A stretch of 64,000 nucleotides of DNA from Micromonospora chaiyaphumensis. GTDB lineage: Bacteria > Actinomycetota > Actinomycetes > Mycobacteriales > Micromonosporaceae. Of this stretch, positions 55,795 to 64,000 are shown piece after piece. Position 1 is the first letter of the stretch. Each line of letters begins with the position of its first letter. The position numbers and the translations under genes were made by a program. The DNA lies in contig NZ_FMCS01000004.1 in NCBI RefSeq assembly GCF_900091435.1, positions 310,001 through 374,000 on the forward strand. Reading direction: 5' to 3'. The notes beneath the pieces are model-generated. The model did no database searches. It saw only the letters and a list, made by a program, of their open reading frames with translations, and had not been told where the DNA came from.

Positions 55795-56826
55795 TCAGGC
55801 CTTCGGCGCGAGGTTGAAGTCGATGATCTGGTCGGGGGTGAGGTTCTGCTTGAGCGCGCCCGCGCCCTGAAGCAGCGCGATGCTCTTGGCGACCCGGCCG
55901 CTGTCCAGCGTGCCGATGGCGGTGCCGGAGTTGCTGGAGCGGACGTACGCGGCCATGAGCTGGAGCTCGGCGGCGGACGCGGCCGGGTTGGCGGCCGGCA
56001 CGTTCTTCTTCAGGAGCTCGCCCGCCTCGTCCGGGTGGGCCAGCGAGTATTCCAGGCCCTTGAGCAGCGCCGCGGTGAAGCGCTTGACCATCTCCGGCTT
56101 CTCCTTGGCGATCTTGCTGGAGGTGATCAGCACGTTGCCGTAGAGGTCCTGCATCACGTTGCTGTAGGGCAGCACGACCGGCTTCTTCTTGGCCACCGCC
56201 TCGACGGTGGGCTGGCCGACCACGAACTGGCCGATGCCGTCGACCGCGCCGGAGCCGAGCATGCCGATGAGGCCCTGCGCCTCGCCGTTGACCCAGGTCA
56301 CCTTGCTGCCGTCGATACCGGCCAGCCGGGCGTACGTCGGGAAGAGGTTGCGCACGACGGAGGTGGGCGTGTCGGCGAGCTTCTTGCCCTCGAGGTCCTT
56401 CGGGGTGGCGATCTTCTTGCCCTCGACGGAGACGATGGCGGCCATGGTGCGCTGCTGGATCGCCGCCACCGCGACGAAGTCCTTGGCCTGGCCGTTGCCG
56501 AGCTGGAGGATGCCGCCGGTCAGGTCGATCGGGCCGAAGTCGGCCTGGCCGCCGGTGATGGTCTGGATGACCGAGCCGGTGCCCTGCCCGGGCTTGATGT
56601 CGACGTCGAAGCCGGCCTCCTTGAAGAAGCCCTTCTCCTTCGCCACCCAGGCGTAGGAGTCACGGCCGAAGTTGCCGAACGAGGTGAGGTAGGTCACCTT
56701 CTCCAGCGCCGCGCCGTTGCCGGTCTTGGCGTCCTCCGACTTGTCCGAGTCGCTGCTGCAACCGCCGACGAGGGCGAGGGCCGTGGCCAGTGCCGCGGCG
56801 GCGACCGAACGGGTCAGCCTTCTCAT
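55795..56826 (-). CDS. ABC transporter substrate-binding lipoprotein, NMT1/SsuA-ThiY class
   Basis: A 343-residue periplasmic-binding-protein type 2 with a lipobox at Cys23 (LVGGCSSD). The NMT1-like core includes KGFFKEAGFDVDIKPGQGTG, GGQADFGPIDL and FTAALLKGLEYSLAHPDEA. Family members bind alkanesulfonates, pyrimidine precursors of thiamine (ThiY) or related small compounds. The ligand is undetermined. It is the first gene of the minus-strand half of a divergent ABC locus. Confidence 0.88.
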   Translation of the reverse strand: MRRLTRSVAAAALATALALVGGCSSDSDKSEDAKTGNGAALEKVTYLTSFGNFGRDSYAWVAKEKGFFKEAGFDVDIKPGQGTGSVIQTITGGQADFGPIDLTGGILQLGNGQAKDFVAVAAIQQRTMAAIVSVEGKKIATPKDLEGKKLADTPTSVVRNLFPTYARLAGIDGSKVTWVNGEAQGLIGMLGSGAVDGIGQFVVGQPTVEAVAKKKPVVLPYSNVMQDLYGNVLITSSKIAKEKPEMVKRFTAALLKGLEYSLAHPDEAGELLKKNVPAANPAASAAELQLMAAYVRSSNSGTAIGTLDSGRVAKSIALLQGAGALKQNLTPDQIIDFNLAPKA

Positions 56827-57113
56827 CAGTGCACCATGTCCTTTCCGACCAGGGCATGTTCGCCCGGTCGGGTCGTGGGTCCGACGGTGTCGGCAGGAGG
56901 GGGCAGCCGACGGGACCGTCGTGAGGGGACTCTTCGCGCGCAACAGCGTACGAGAAGGCCGATGACGGCAGGCGGGCGTACGGGTTGCGGAACGGAAACG
57001 AAGTTGCCTGACGGAAAGGAGACTGACGTCCACCCTGGATGGTGCTATGAGGAGCGCCGCCCGCTACGCTAGCCCGGCTCGCGATCGCGACCTTGGAAGG
57101 GAGCCGGCGACAG

Positions 57114-57899
57114 ATGATCCGACTGTCCGGGGTGTCCCGCACCTTCGACGGCCGTTCGGGCCGGGTCGAGGCGCTGCGCGGCATCGACCTCGACGTCGCC
57201 GAGGGCGAGTTCGTCGCGGTACTGGGCCGCTCCGGGTGCGGCAAGTCCACCCTGCTCCGCATGATCGCCGGCCTGCTCCCGGTCAGCGACGGTGAGATCA
57301 CCGTGGCCGGCACGCCGATCACGAAGCCCCGCCGGGACATCGCCATGCTGTTCCAGCGGCCCGCCCTGCTGCCCTGGCGGACGGTGCTCGACAACGTCCT
57401 GCTGCCGGTGGAGATCTTCGGCTGGAGCCGGGCGAAGCACCGCGACCGGGCCCGCGAGCTGCTGGAGATGGCCGGGCTGGGCGGCTTCGAGAAGCGCCTC
57501 CCGCACGAGCTCTCCGGCGGCATGCAGCAGCGGGTCTCGCTCTGCCGGTCACTGATCGGCGAGCCCCGCGTGATGCTCATGGACGAGCCCTTCTCCGCGC
57601 TCGACGCGCTCACCCGCGAGGAACTCTCCGGCGAGCTCCAGCGGGTGCACATGGAGACGAAGGCGACCATCGTCTTCGTCACCCACTCGATCGACGAGGC
57701 GGTGCTGCTCGCCGACCGGGTCGTCGTGCTCAGCCCGCGCCCCGGCCGGATCCGCGAGGTGGTCGAGGTGGCCGTGCCCCGGCCCCGCACCCTGGGCCGC
57801 CACGCGCACCTGGCCGAGGTCGCCCGGATCAGCGCCGAGCTGCACGAACTGCTGATGGAGCGCGACGCCACCGGCGGCGTCGTCGCGGGAGGGCGGTGA
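57114..57899 (+). CDS. ABC transporter ATP-binding protein, SsuB/TauB/ThiZ class
   Basis: A 261-residue ATPase with Walker A GRSGCGKST, signature ELSGGMQQRVSL, Walker B VMLMDEPFSALD and switch His in VTHSIDEA. It completes the importer whose permease and binding protein are encoded divergently. The ATG at 57114 is preferred over an upstream in-frame TTG because GGAAGGGAG lies about 10 bp before it. It is joined to the next gene by a GTGA overlap. Confidence 0.9.
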   Translation: MIRLSGVSRTFDGRSGRVEALRGIDLDVAEGEFVAVLGRSGCGKSTLLRMIAGLLPVSDGEITVAGTPITKPRRDIAMLFQRPALLPWRTVLDNVLLPVEIFGWSRAKHRDRARELLEMAGLGGFEKRLPHELSGGMQQRVSLCRSLIGEPRVMLMDEPFSALDALTREELSGELQRVHMETKATIVFVTHSIDEAVLLADRVVVLSPRPGRIREVVEVAVPRPRTLGRHAHLAEVARISAELHELLMERDATGGVVAGGR

Positions 57900-58852
57900 C
57901 CATGCGGGTGTCCGTCTTCACCGAGCCGCACCGCGGGGCCAGCTACGACGACCAGCTCCGGTTCGCCCGGCTGGTCGAGGAGACCGGCTTCGAGGGGTTC
58001 TTCCGGGCCGACCACTACCGGGCCATGGGCGACGAGCCCGGGCTGCCCGGCCCCACCGACGCGTGGCTGACGCTCGCCGCGCTGGCCCGGGAGACCTCCC
58101 GGATCCGGCTCGGCACCCTGGTCACCTCGGCCACCTTCCGGCTGCCCGGGCCGCTGGCCGTGCTGGTCGCCCAGGTCGACCAGATGAGCGGCGGCCGGGT
58201 CGAGCTGGGCATCGGCGCCGGCTGGTACGAGCGCGAGCACACCGCCTACGGCATCCCCTTCCCGGCGGTCACCGAACGGTTCGACCGGCTGGCCGAGCAG
58301 CTGGAGATCGTCACCGGGCTGTGGCGGACACCGCCCGGCGAGACCTACAGCTTCACCGGGGACCACTACCGGCTGGTCGACGCACCCGCGCTGCCCAAGC
58401 CGGTGCAGCAGCCCGGCCCGCCGGTGATCGTGGGCGGCCGCGGCCCGAAGCGCACCCCCGAGCTGGCCGCCCGGTACGCCGACGAGTTCAACATGCCGTT
58501 CAAGACCGTCGGTGAGACGGCCGCCGCGTACGAGCGGGTCCGCGAGGCGTGCGACCGGACCGGACGCGCCGCGTCGGGACGGCCGCCGCTCGTGCTCTCC
58601 GCCGGCGTCGTCGTGGCGATCGGGCGCACCGACGCGGACGCCCAGCGCCGGGCCGCGCCGCTGCACGTCAAGAGCGCGCTCCCGCCGGAGGACCCGGTGG
58701 TCGGCTCCCCCGCCCAGCTCGTCGACCGGCTCGGTGAGTTCGCCGCGATCGGGGCCACCCGGGTGCACCTGCGGCTCATCGACTTCGACGACCTCGACCA
58801 CGTGGAGCTCATCGCCGCCGAGGTGCTCCCCCAACTGGACGGACCAGGATGA
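57896..58852 (+). CDS. Luciferase-like (LLM) flavin/F420-dependent oxidoreductase
   Basis: A 318-residue TIM-barrel protein of the luciferase-like monooxygenase superfamily, actinobacterial F420-dependent branch by appearance (RVSVFTEPHRGASYDDQLRF, GTLVTSATFRLPGPLAV, GIGAGWYEREH). It may oxidise the compound imported by the neighbouring ABC system, for example by desulfonation or ring opening. The GTG at 57896 overlaps the ATPase stop; an ATG at 57902 is possible. The cupin gene overlaps its 3' end. Confidence 0.88.
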   Translation: MTMRVSVFTEPHRGASYDDQLRFARLVEETGFEGFFRADHYRAMGDEPGLPGPTDAWLTLAALARETSRIRLGTLVTSATFRLPGPLAVLVAQVDQMSGGRVELGIGAGWYEREHTAYGIPFPAVTERFDRLAEQLEIVTGLWRTPPGETYSFTGDHYRLVDAPALPKPVQQPGPPVIVGGRGPKRTPELAARYADEFNMPFKTVGETAAAYERVREACDRTGRAASGRPPLVLSAGVVVAIGRTDADAQRRAAPLHVKSALPPEDPVVGSPAQLVDRLGEFAAIGATRVHLRLIDFDDLDHVELIAAEVLPQLDGPG

Positions 58853-59157
58853 CCGAACTCTCCGCCGACCTCGAACTCGGCCCGGTGGGCCAGGAGATCG
58901 TCTTCGAGAACGACCGGGTACGCGTCTGGCACATCCGCCTGGCGCCGGGCGAGCGGCAGCCGCTGCACCGGCACGACCACCCGTATCTGGTGGTGGCCGT
59001 CGAGGGCGCGAAGAACGTGGTGCAGACCATCGACGGCACGACGATCGACGCCGACGAGCCGACCGGTGGGGTGGTCTACCGCGACCCCGGCGCCGTGCAC
59101 ATGCTGACCAACGTCGGTGACACCACGTACCTGGCCCGGCTGGTCGAGCTTAAGTAG
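58849..59157 (+). CDS. Small cupin-domain protein
   Basis: A 102-residue single-domain cupin. The first metal-binding motif region reads PLHRHDHPYLVVAVEG and the second PGAVHMLTNVG. Small cupins act as dioxygenases, isomerases or ligand sensors. Overlap with the luciferase-like gene (ATGA) suggests a step in the same pathway. The substrate is unknown. Confidence 0.87.
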   Translation: MTELSADLELGPVGQEIVFENDRVRVWHIRLAPGERQPLHRHDHPYLVVAVEGAKNVVQTIDGTTIDADEPTGGVVYRDPGAVHMLTNVGDTTYLARLVELK

Positions 59158-59222
59158 CCAGGTCGCCATCAACCTCGGCGAGTAAGTAGCGGGCGGCCGC
59201 ACCGGGCCGTAACGTGCCCGAC

Positions 59223-62200
59223 ATGGCCTTTCGGACGTGGGGCAGGCTGCTGCTCACGGCGCTCGGGGTGAGCGTGCTGGCCGGGGCCGGCCAGCTCGGC
59301 ATCGCGTACGGCTTCGGCGTCGTACGCCTCGACGGCGCGTTCGTCGACGACTCGGTGAACCGGTGGCCCGCCCAGCTCGCCTGGGTCGGCTGGTTCGCCG
59401 CGGTCGCGACGGTCGCCGGGGCCGTCCTCACCGAACGACTCGCCCGCCGGGACACCGCCTCGGCCGGCACCACCGAGGTGCTCTCCATCGCCGGCGTCAG
59501 CGGGCTGGGCGCCATCGTGGTCGCTCCGCTCTGCATGCAGCCGGCCCGCGCCGCGGAGCTGGGCGGCAGCGTCGACCCGGTGTGGGCGGTCGGCATCTGC
59601 GCGATCCTCGGCGCGGTGGTCGGGGCGGGCGCGGCGATCGCCGTGCTGCTCAGGCCACCGTTCGGCTGGAGCATCGTGCTGACCGCCGCGGCCGTCTGGT
59701 TGCTCGCCCTGGTCTCCGTCGCGCCGTCGGTCGCGTCCACCGGCACGCTGCCCACCGTCCGGCTCGGCGTGCTCGAACCGTCCTGGCTGGACCCGGCGGC
59801 GGCCCAGCGCCTCGCCATGCTGCTGCTGCCCACGCTGGCCCTGCTTGCCGGCGCGGCGGTCGGCGCGCTGGCCCGCCGCGCCGGCTACCTGCCGGTGGTC
59901 GGCGGCGCGGCCGGGGCCGCCGGCCCGGTCCTGCTGGCCTTCGCCTACCTGACCGCCGGGCCCGGCACCGCGGCCGACCGCTACCAGCTCGCGCCCTACT
60001 ACGGCGCGCTGATCGCGGTCGCCGCCGGAGCGCTCGGCTCGACCGCCACCACGGTGCTGCCCCGACCGGTGACCACGGCCGCCGGGCCCGACGCCATCGA
60101 ACCGACCGACATCCTTCAGCCCCTGCCGCCGTCGCCGGCCACCCACGACGCGACCCCCCCGGCTTCCACCACCCCGGCGACCGCGCGCGCCGTCGGAGCG
60201 CCGAGCCCCGCGCACTGGGACTGGCCGGCCGCCGGCGGGCTCACCCCCGCGCCCGTACCGGCCGGACTCACCCGCCGGCCCCTCGGCCGCCCCGGGCCCG
60301 AGCGGCCGGCCGACCGGGACGAGCCGACCCATGGGTACGGGTCGGTTCCCGCCGGTGAGCGGTCTGAGCTCGCGGCCGAGGGGTCGGGTCCTGCCGTTGA
60401 GGGGTCGGGTCCTGCTGTTGAGGGGTCGGGGCTCGCCGCCGAGGGGCCGGGGCTCGCCGGGAAGGGTGCGGCGAGCGGGCCGGAGGCTGTCCGGCACCCG
60501 CTCGACGCGATGCCGACCGCCGAGGCGTCCCCCTCCGTCGCCGGTGCGGTGACCGGCCGGGCCCCGGTCGCGCACGATGCCGGGCGGCCGGCCGCCGAGC
60601 CGGGCGCCACGGCGGACGGGATCACCGCTCGGCACCTGGCCCCGGAGCCCGACGACCGGCCCGCGCAGGCCGACGTGACGCCGGGCGTGGCCCACGAGCT
60701 GACCGCGGACCGGCCCCGATTCGAGCCGGCCTTCTCCGCGGAGCAGGGTCCGGACGTCGCGCGTCGGGACCGGTCGGACGACAGCGGCCCCGGTCAGCTC
60801 CCCGGATCGCCGCCCCCGGGACGGCGGACCTCCGCCATCGACGTGCTGGCCGCCGGTCGTCCGACCCCGCCGGTCGAGCCGGACCCGGTCACGCCGCCCG
60901 CCCCGAGCGCAGAGCCGCCGCACCCGGCCGCAGCGTCCGCCGAGGCCACGACGGCGACCCACCGGAGCGAAGCCTCGTCCGTGGACCCGGGCCCCGTGAC
61001 GCCGTCCGCCCCGACAACCAGATCGGCCCACCGGGCGACAGCTCACGCCGAGGCGACGGGGGCACCCGGCCGGACGGACGCGCGGCCCGTGGCCCCTGAC
61101 CCGGCGCCGGACCGGCCGGAATCCCAGTCCGTAGCCCCTGGTTCGGCGCCGGACCGGACGGAGGCGCCGTCCGTCGCGCCGAACCCGGCACCGGACCGGA
61201 CGGAGGCGGCGGCCGCGGCGGAACGCCAGGTGGCCGTAGCCGCCCCCGCCGAGCCGGCGACCGAGGCGGCCCCGACGCGGGCCACGCGATCCAAGCGGAG
61301 CCGCGCCGCGACTCCCGCGCCGCGCTCCGCGGACCACGCCTCCCGCACGACCCGCTCGGCGGACGACGTGCCCGCAGGGGCTCGCGCGGCCGACGACGTG
61401 CCCGCGAAGGGTCGCGCGGCCGACGACGTGCCCGGGAAGGGCCACTCGGCGGGCGATGTGCCCGCGAAGACCCGGCCGGCCGACGGCACGCCATCGGCGA
61501 CCCGTCCGAAGGCGGCGCCCGCACCGGCCCCCGCGATCGACGATGCGCTCCCGACGGCCGGGTCGACGGGTGACGCCCCGTCGGCGGACCGACCTGCCGG
61601 CGACGGCACCCGGGCGGCCGGACCGGAGGCGGCGGGCGAGTCCGCCCCGGCTACGGCCGGCCGCGCCAGGCGCACCCGCAAGCCGCGCACCAGCCGGAGC
61701 GCCCCGGAGCAGGCCGCCACCGAGCCGGCCACCACCACATCGGACAGCACCGCCGCACCGACCGCGACCACGCCGGACACCACGGCCGAGCCGGCAACCA
61801 CCAGGCCGGACAGCACCGTGAAGCGGGCCGGAAGCAAGCGGGACAGCGGCTTCGAGCGGGCCGGCAGCACGCCGGACGACACCTTCGAGCGGGCCGGAAC
61901 CGCGCCGGTCGTCGCGGAGACGCCCGCGGACGCCCGCACCGGGCCGACCGGCGCGGACGAGCCGGCCCGCCATGTCGGCCAGCGGCACCCGGCCCGCGAG
62001 ACCCGGGCCGCGGGCGTACCGGAGGCACCGACCCCGGCCGACCCGAGCGGCGGCGGCACGCCGGCCGCGGGTGAACGGCGGAGCTTCTTCTTCGACCCGG
62101 AGCCGGTGCCGGCCGAACTGCCCGAACCCCCGGCGTCGCCCCGGCCGCGGATCCCGATGTTCGAGGACACGACCCCGAACAACGTCCGGCCGGCCTGGCC

Positions 62201-62885
62201 GGTGGCCCCCGCCCCGAACTGGCCGGTGACGCCGCGCGGCACCGAGCAGACCGCGCCGGGCACCCCGACGACCGGCCGGACCGGCGACGGCACCGGCAGC
62301 GCTGGCGCCACCCGGCCCGAGCCCGCCCCGCGTCCCCGGCACCGCGCCCTGCCCGACCTGGGCCGGAGCACCGGCTGGGACGCCCTCGCCAACGCCCGCC
62401 CCGCCGGCCCGCCCGCCCCACCGCCCACCGGCCCGACCCCGGAGGCCACCGCCCCCGTCGGCGGGACCCCGGAACCGACCGGCCACATCGGCGGGACCCC
62501 GGAGGCCACCGGCCGGCCCGCGGAGACCAACGGCTCTCCCCAGCAGTCCACCGGCGGCACCGATCCCGCCCCCGGGGCCACCCGGCCGATCCTTCCGCCC
62601 TGGGACGGCCCGGCCCCCGAGGTGGCCGGCAGCGCACCCGGCCGGCACGCCGACCTGTCGAGAGCCGACGCGACCACCGAGGCGGCCGGGGGGAAGTCGA
62701 AGGCCCGGCGCAGCCTGTTCCGGCGTAACCGGGGGAAGGGCGCCGAGGCGGGCGAGGCCGACCGCGAGTCCGAGCCGATCGCCGCGCAGGACGAGGAGTA
62801 CGTCGACTGGGTCGCCGGCCTGGCCTCGGACGACAACGCGGATGACGCCCGGTCCCTGCGTACCGGCCGGCACCACCGCGACTGA
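59223..62885 (+). CDS. Polytopic membrane protein with ~900-residue low-complexity tail
   Basis: A 1220-residue protein. The first 280 residues contain about eight hydrophobic segments. The remainder, to about 1150, is dominated by Ala, Pro, Thr, Arg and Asp/Glu and is predicted disordered. Two coding tandem repeats lie in it (60360-60464 and 61351-61500). The C-terminal 150 residues look more conserved: SFFFDPEPVPAELPEPP, RIPMFEDTTPNN, a basic patch KSKARRSLFRRNRGKG, and an acidic end DEEYVDWVAGL. The reading frame is uninterrupted and codon use stays G+C-rich, so it is probably real. The ATG at 59223 is chosen; a GTG at 59214 is possible. I do not recognise a function. Confidence 0.75.
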   Translation: MAFRTWGRLLLTALGVSVLAGAGQLGIAYGFGVVRLDGAFVDDSVNRWPAQLAWVGWFAAVATVAGAVLTERLARRDTASAGTTEVLSIAGVSGLGAIVVAPLCMQPARAAELGGSVDPVWAVGICAILGAVVGAGAAIAVLLRPPFGWSIVLTAAAVWLLALVSVAPSVASTGTLPTVRLGVLEPSWLDPAAAQRLAMLLLPTLALLAGAAVGALARRAGYLPVVGGAAGAAGPVLLAFAYLTAGPGTAADRYQLAPYYGALIAVAAGALGSTATTVLPRPVTTAAGPDAIEPTDILQPLPPSPATHDATPPASTTPATARAVGAPSPAHWDWPAAGGLTPAPVPAGLTRRPLGRPGPERPADRDEPTHGYGSVPAGERSELAAEGSGPAVEGSGPAVEGSGLAAEGPGLAGKGAASGPEAVRHPLDAMPTAEASPSVAGAVTGRAPVAHDAGRPAAEPGATADGITARHLAPEPDDRPAQADVTPGVAHELTADRPRFEPAFSAEQGPDVARRDRSDDSGPGQLPGSPPPGRRTSAIDVLAAGRPTPPVEPDPVTPPAPSAEPPHPAAASAEATTATHRSEASSVDPGPVTPSAPTTRSAHRATAHAEATGAPGRTDARPVAPDPAPDRPESQSVAPGSAPDRTEAPSVAPNPAPDRTEAAAAAERQVAVAAPAEPATEAAPTRATRSKRSRAATPAPRSADHASRTTRSADDVPAGARAADDVPAKGRAADDVPGKGHSAGDVPAKTRPADGTPSATRPKAAPAPAPAIDDALPTAGSTGDAPSADRPAGDGTRAAGPEAAGESAPATAGRARRTRKPRTSRSAPEQAATEPATTTSDSTAAPTATTPDTTAEPATTRPDSTVKRAGSKRDSGFERAGSTPDDTFERAGTAPVVAETPADARTGPTGADEPARHVGQRHPARETRAAGVPEAPTPADPSGGGTPAAGERRSFFFDPEPVPAELPEPPASPRPRIPMFEDTTPNNVRPAWPVAPAPNWPVTPRGTEQTAPGTPTTGRTGDGTGSAGATRPEPAPRPRHRALPDLGRSTGWDALANARPAGPPAPPPTGPTPEATAPVGGTPEPTGHIGGTPEATGRPAETNGSPQQSTGGTDPAPGATRPILPPWDGPAPEVAGSAPGRHADLSRADATTEAAGGKSKARRSLFRRNRGKGAEAGEADRESEPIAAQDEEYVDWVAGLASDDNADDARSLRTGRHHRD
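60360..60464 (+). repeat. Five 21-bp coding tandem repeats
   Basis: Units begin at 60360, 60381, 60402, 60423 and 60444. The second and third are nearly identical and encode EGSGPAV-type heptads; the others diverge. They lie in frame in the tail of the large membrane protein. Confidence 0.8.
61351..61500 (+). repeat. Five 30-bp coding tandem repeats
   Basis: Units of exactly 30 bp at 61351, 61381, 61411, 61441 and 61471 encode decapeptides such as RAADDVPAKG. The second and third differ at one or two bases; the last is the most diverged. They are in frame. Confidence 0.85.
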
Positions 62886-62887
62886 GT

Positions 62888-62929
62888 TCGCCGGGGGCCG
62901 CGCCGACCAGCGGCACGGCTCCCCGGCGA
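62888..62929. terminator. Hairpin between convergent membrane-protein gene and thiC
   Basis: TCGCCGGGG (62888-62896) and CCCCGGCGA (62921-62929) are perfect arms in the 47-bp space between the two stop codons. Confidence 0.5.
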
Positions 62930-62932
62930 GGC

Positions 62933-64000
<1,068 letters not shown>

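Noticed and set aside
56827-57113. Possible TPP riboswitch in the divergent ABC spacer
   Set aside because: I looked for the conserved CTGAGA core because a ThiY-like protein is encoded here and found none.

Overview
The window is a very G+C-rich chromosomal segment of an actinomycete. The GroES-linked GroEL with a His-rich tail, a conservon (histidine kinase, roadblock, DUF742, GTPase), an F420-type luciferase-family oxidoreductase, a HemD-winged-helix fusion and a GlnR-type operator all point to filamentous Actinobacteria. Micromonosporaceae (Micromonospora-like) is the most likely family. That family call is inference from gene content and order; no rRNA or tRNA gene is present to confirm it.

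Layout. Positions 1-5 kb hold a membrane-anchored sulfite-oxidase-like molybdoenzyme and the groES-groEL operon, with two CIRCE operators wrapped around a recognisable promoter. Positions 5-11.5 kb hold a THUMP-like methyltransferase, a YbaK-type deacylase, a xylose-type sugar ABC importer with its ROK regulator, and a DUF4142 protein. Positions 11.5-15 kb encode a heterodimeric ABC exporter. Positions 15-27.4 kb are the conserved minus-strand housekeeping block tsaD-rimI-tsaB-ung-tsaE-hydrolase-alr-nnr-acpS-glmS, interrupted by a plus-strand ESX-like/DUF1023 pair. Positions 27.7-35.6 kb look like an accessory insertion between glmS and glmM: an MmpS-like protein, two PLP enzymes, and a PadR-controlled MacB/FtsX-type exporter with a collapsed second permease copy. 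Positions 35.6-38 kb are glmM-rpsI-rplM.

Positions 38-48.7 kb form a nitrate assimilation region: narK, a MazEF-type pair, a methyltransferase, then a tightly overlapped operon of nitrate reductase, an electron-transfer flavoprotein, nirB, nirD and a HemD-winged-helix regulator, preceded by a GlnR box. Positions 48.7-54.8 kb hold a conservon whose kinase carries a nitrate/nitrite-sensing (NIT) domain, with a divergent orphan solute-binding lipoprotein. Positions 54.8-59.2 kb are a divergent ABC importer locus with a luciferase-family oxidoreductase and a cupin. Positions 59.2-62.9 kb encode a membrane protein with a roughly 900-residue low-complexity tail built partly from 21-bp and 30-bp tandem repeats. 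The window ends inside thiC.

How the genes work together. Translational coupling through ATGA/GTGA overlaps is pervasive and defines the operons. Strong perfect hairpins sit between the solute-binding-protein gene and the rest of both importer operons, and between groES and groEL. They are candidates for setting unequal expression within operons. I saw no tRNA, rRNA, CRISPR array, prophage or intact insertion sequence.
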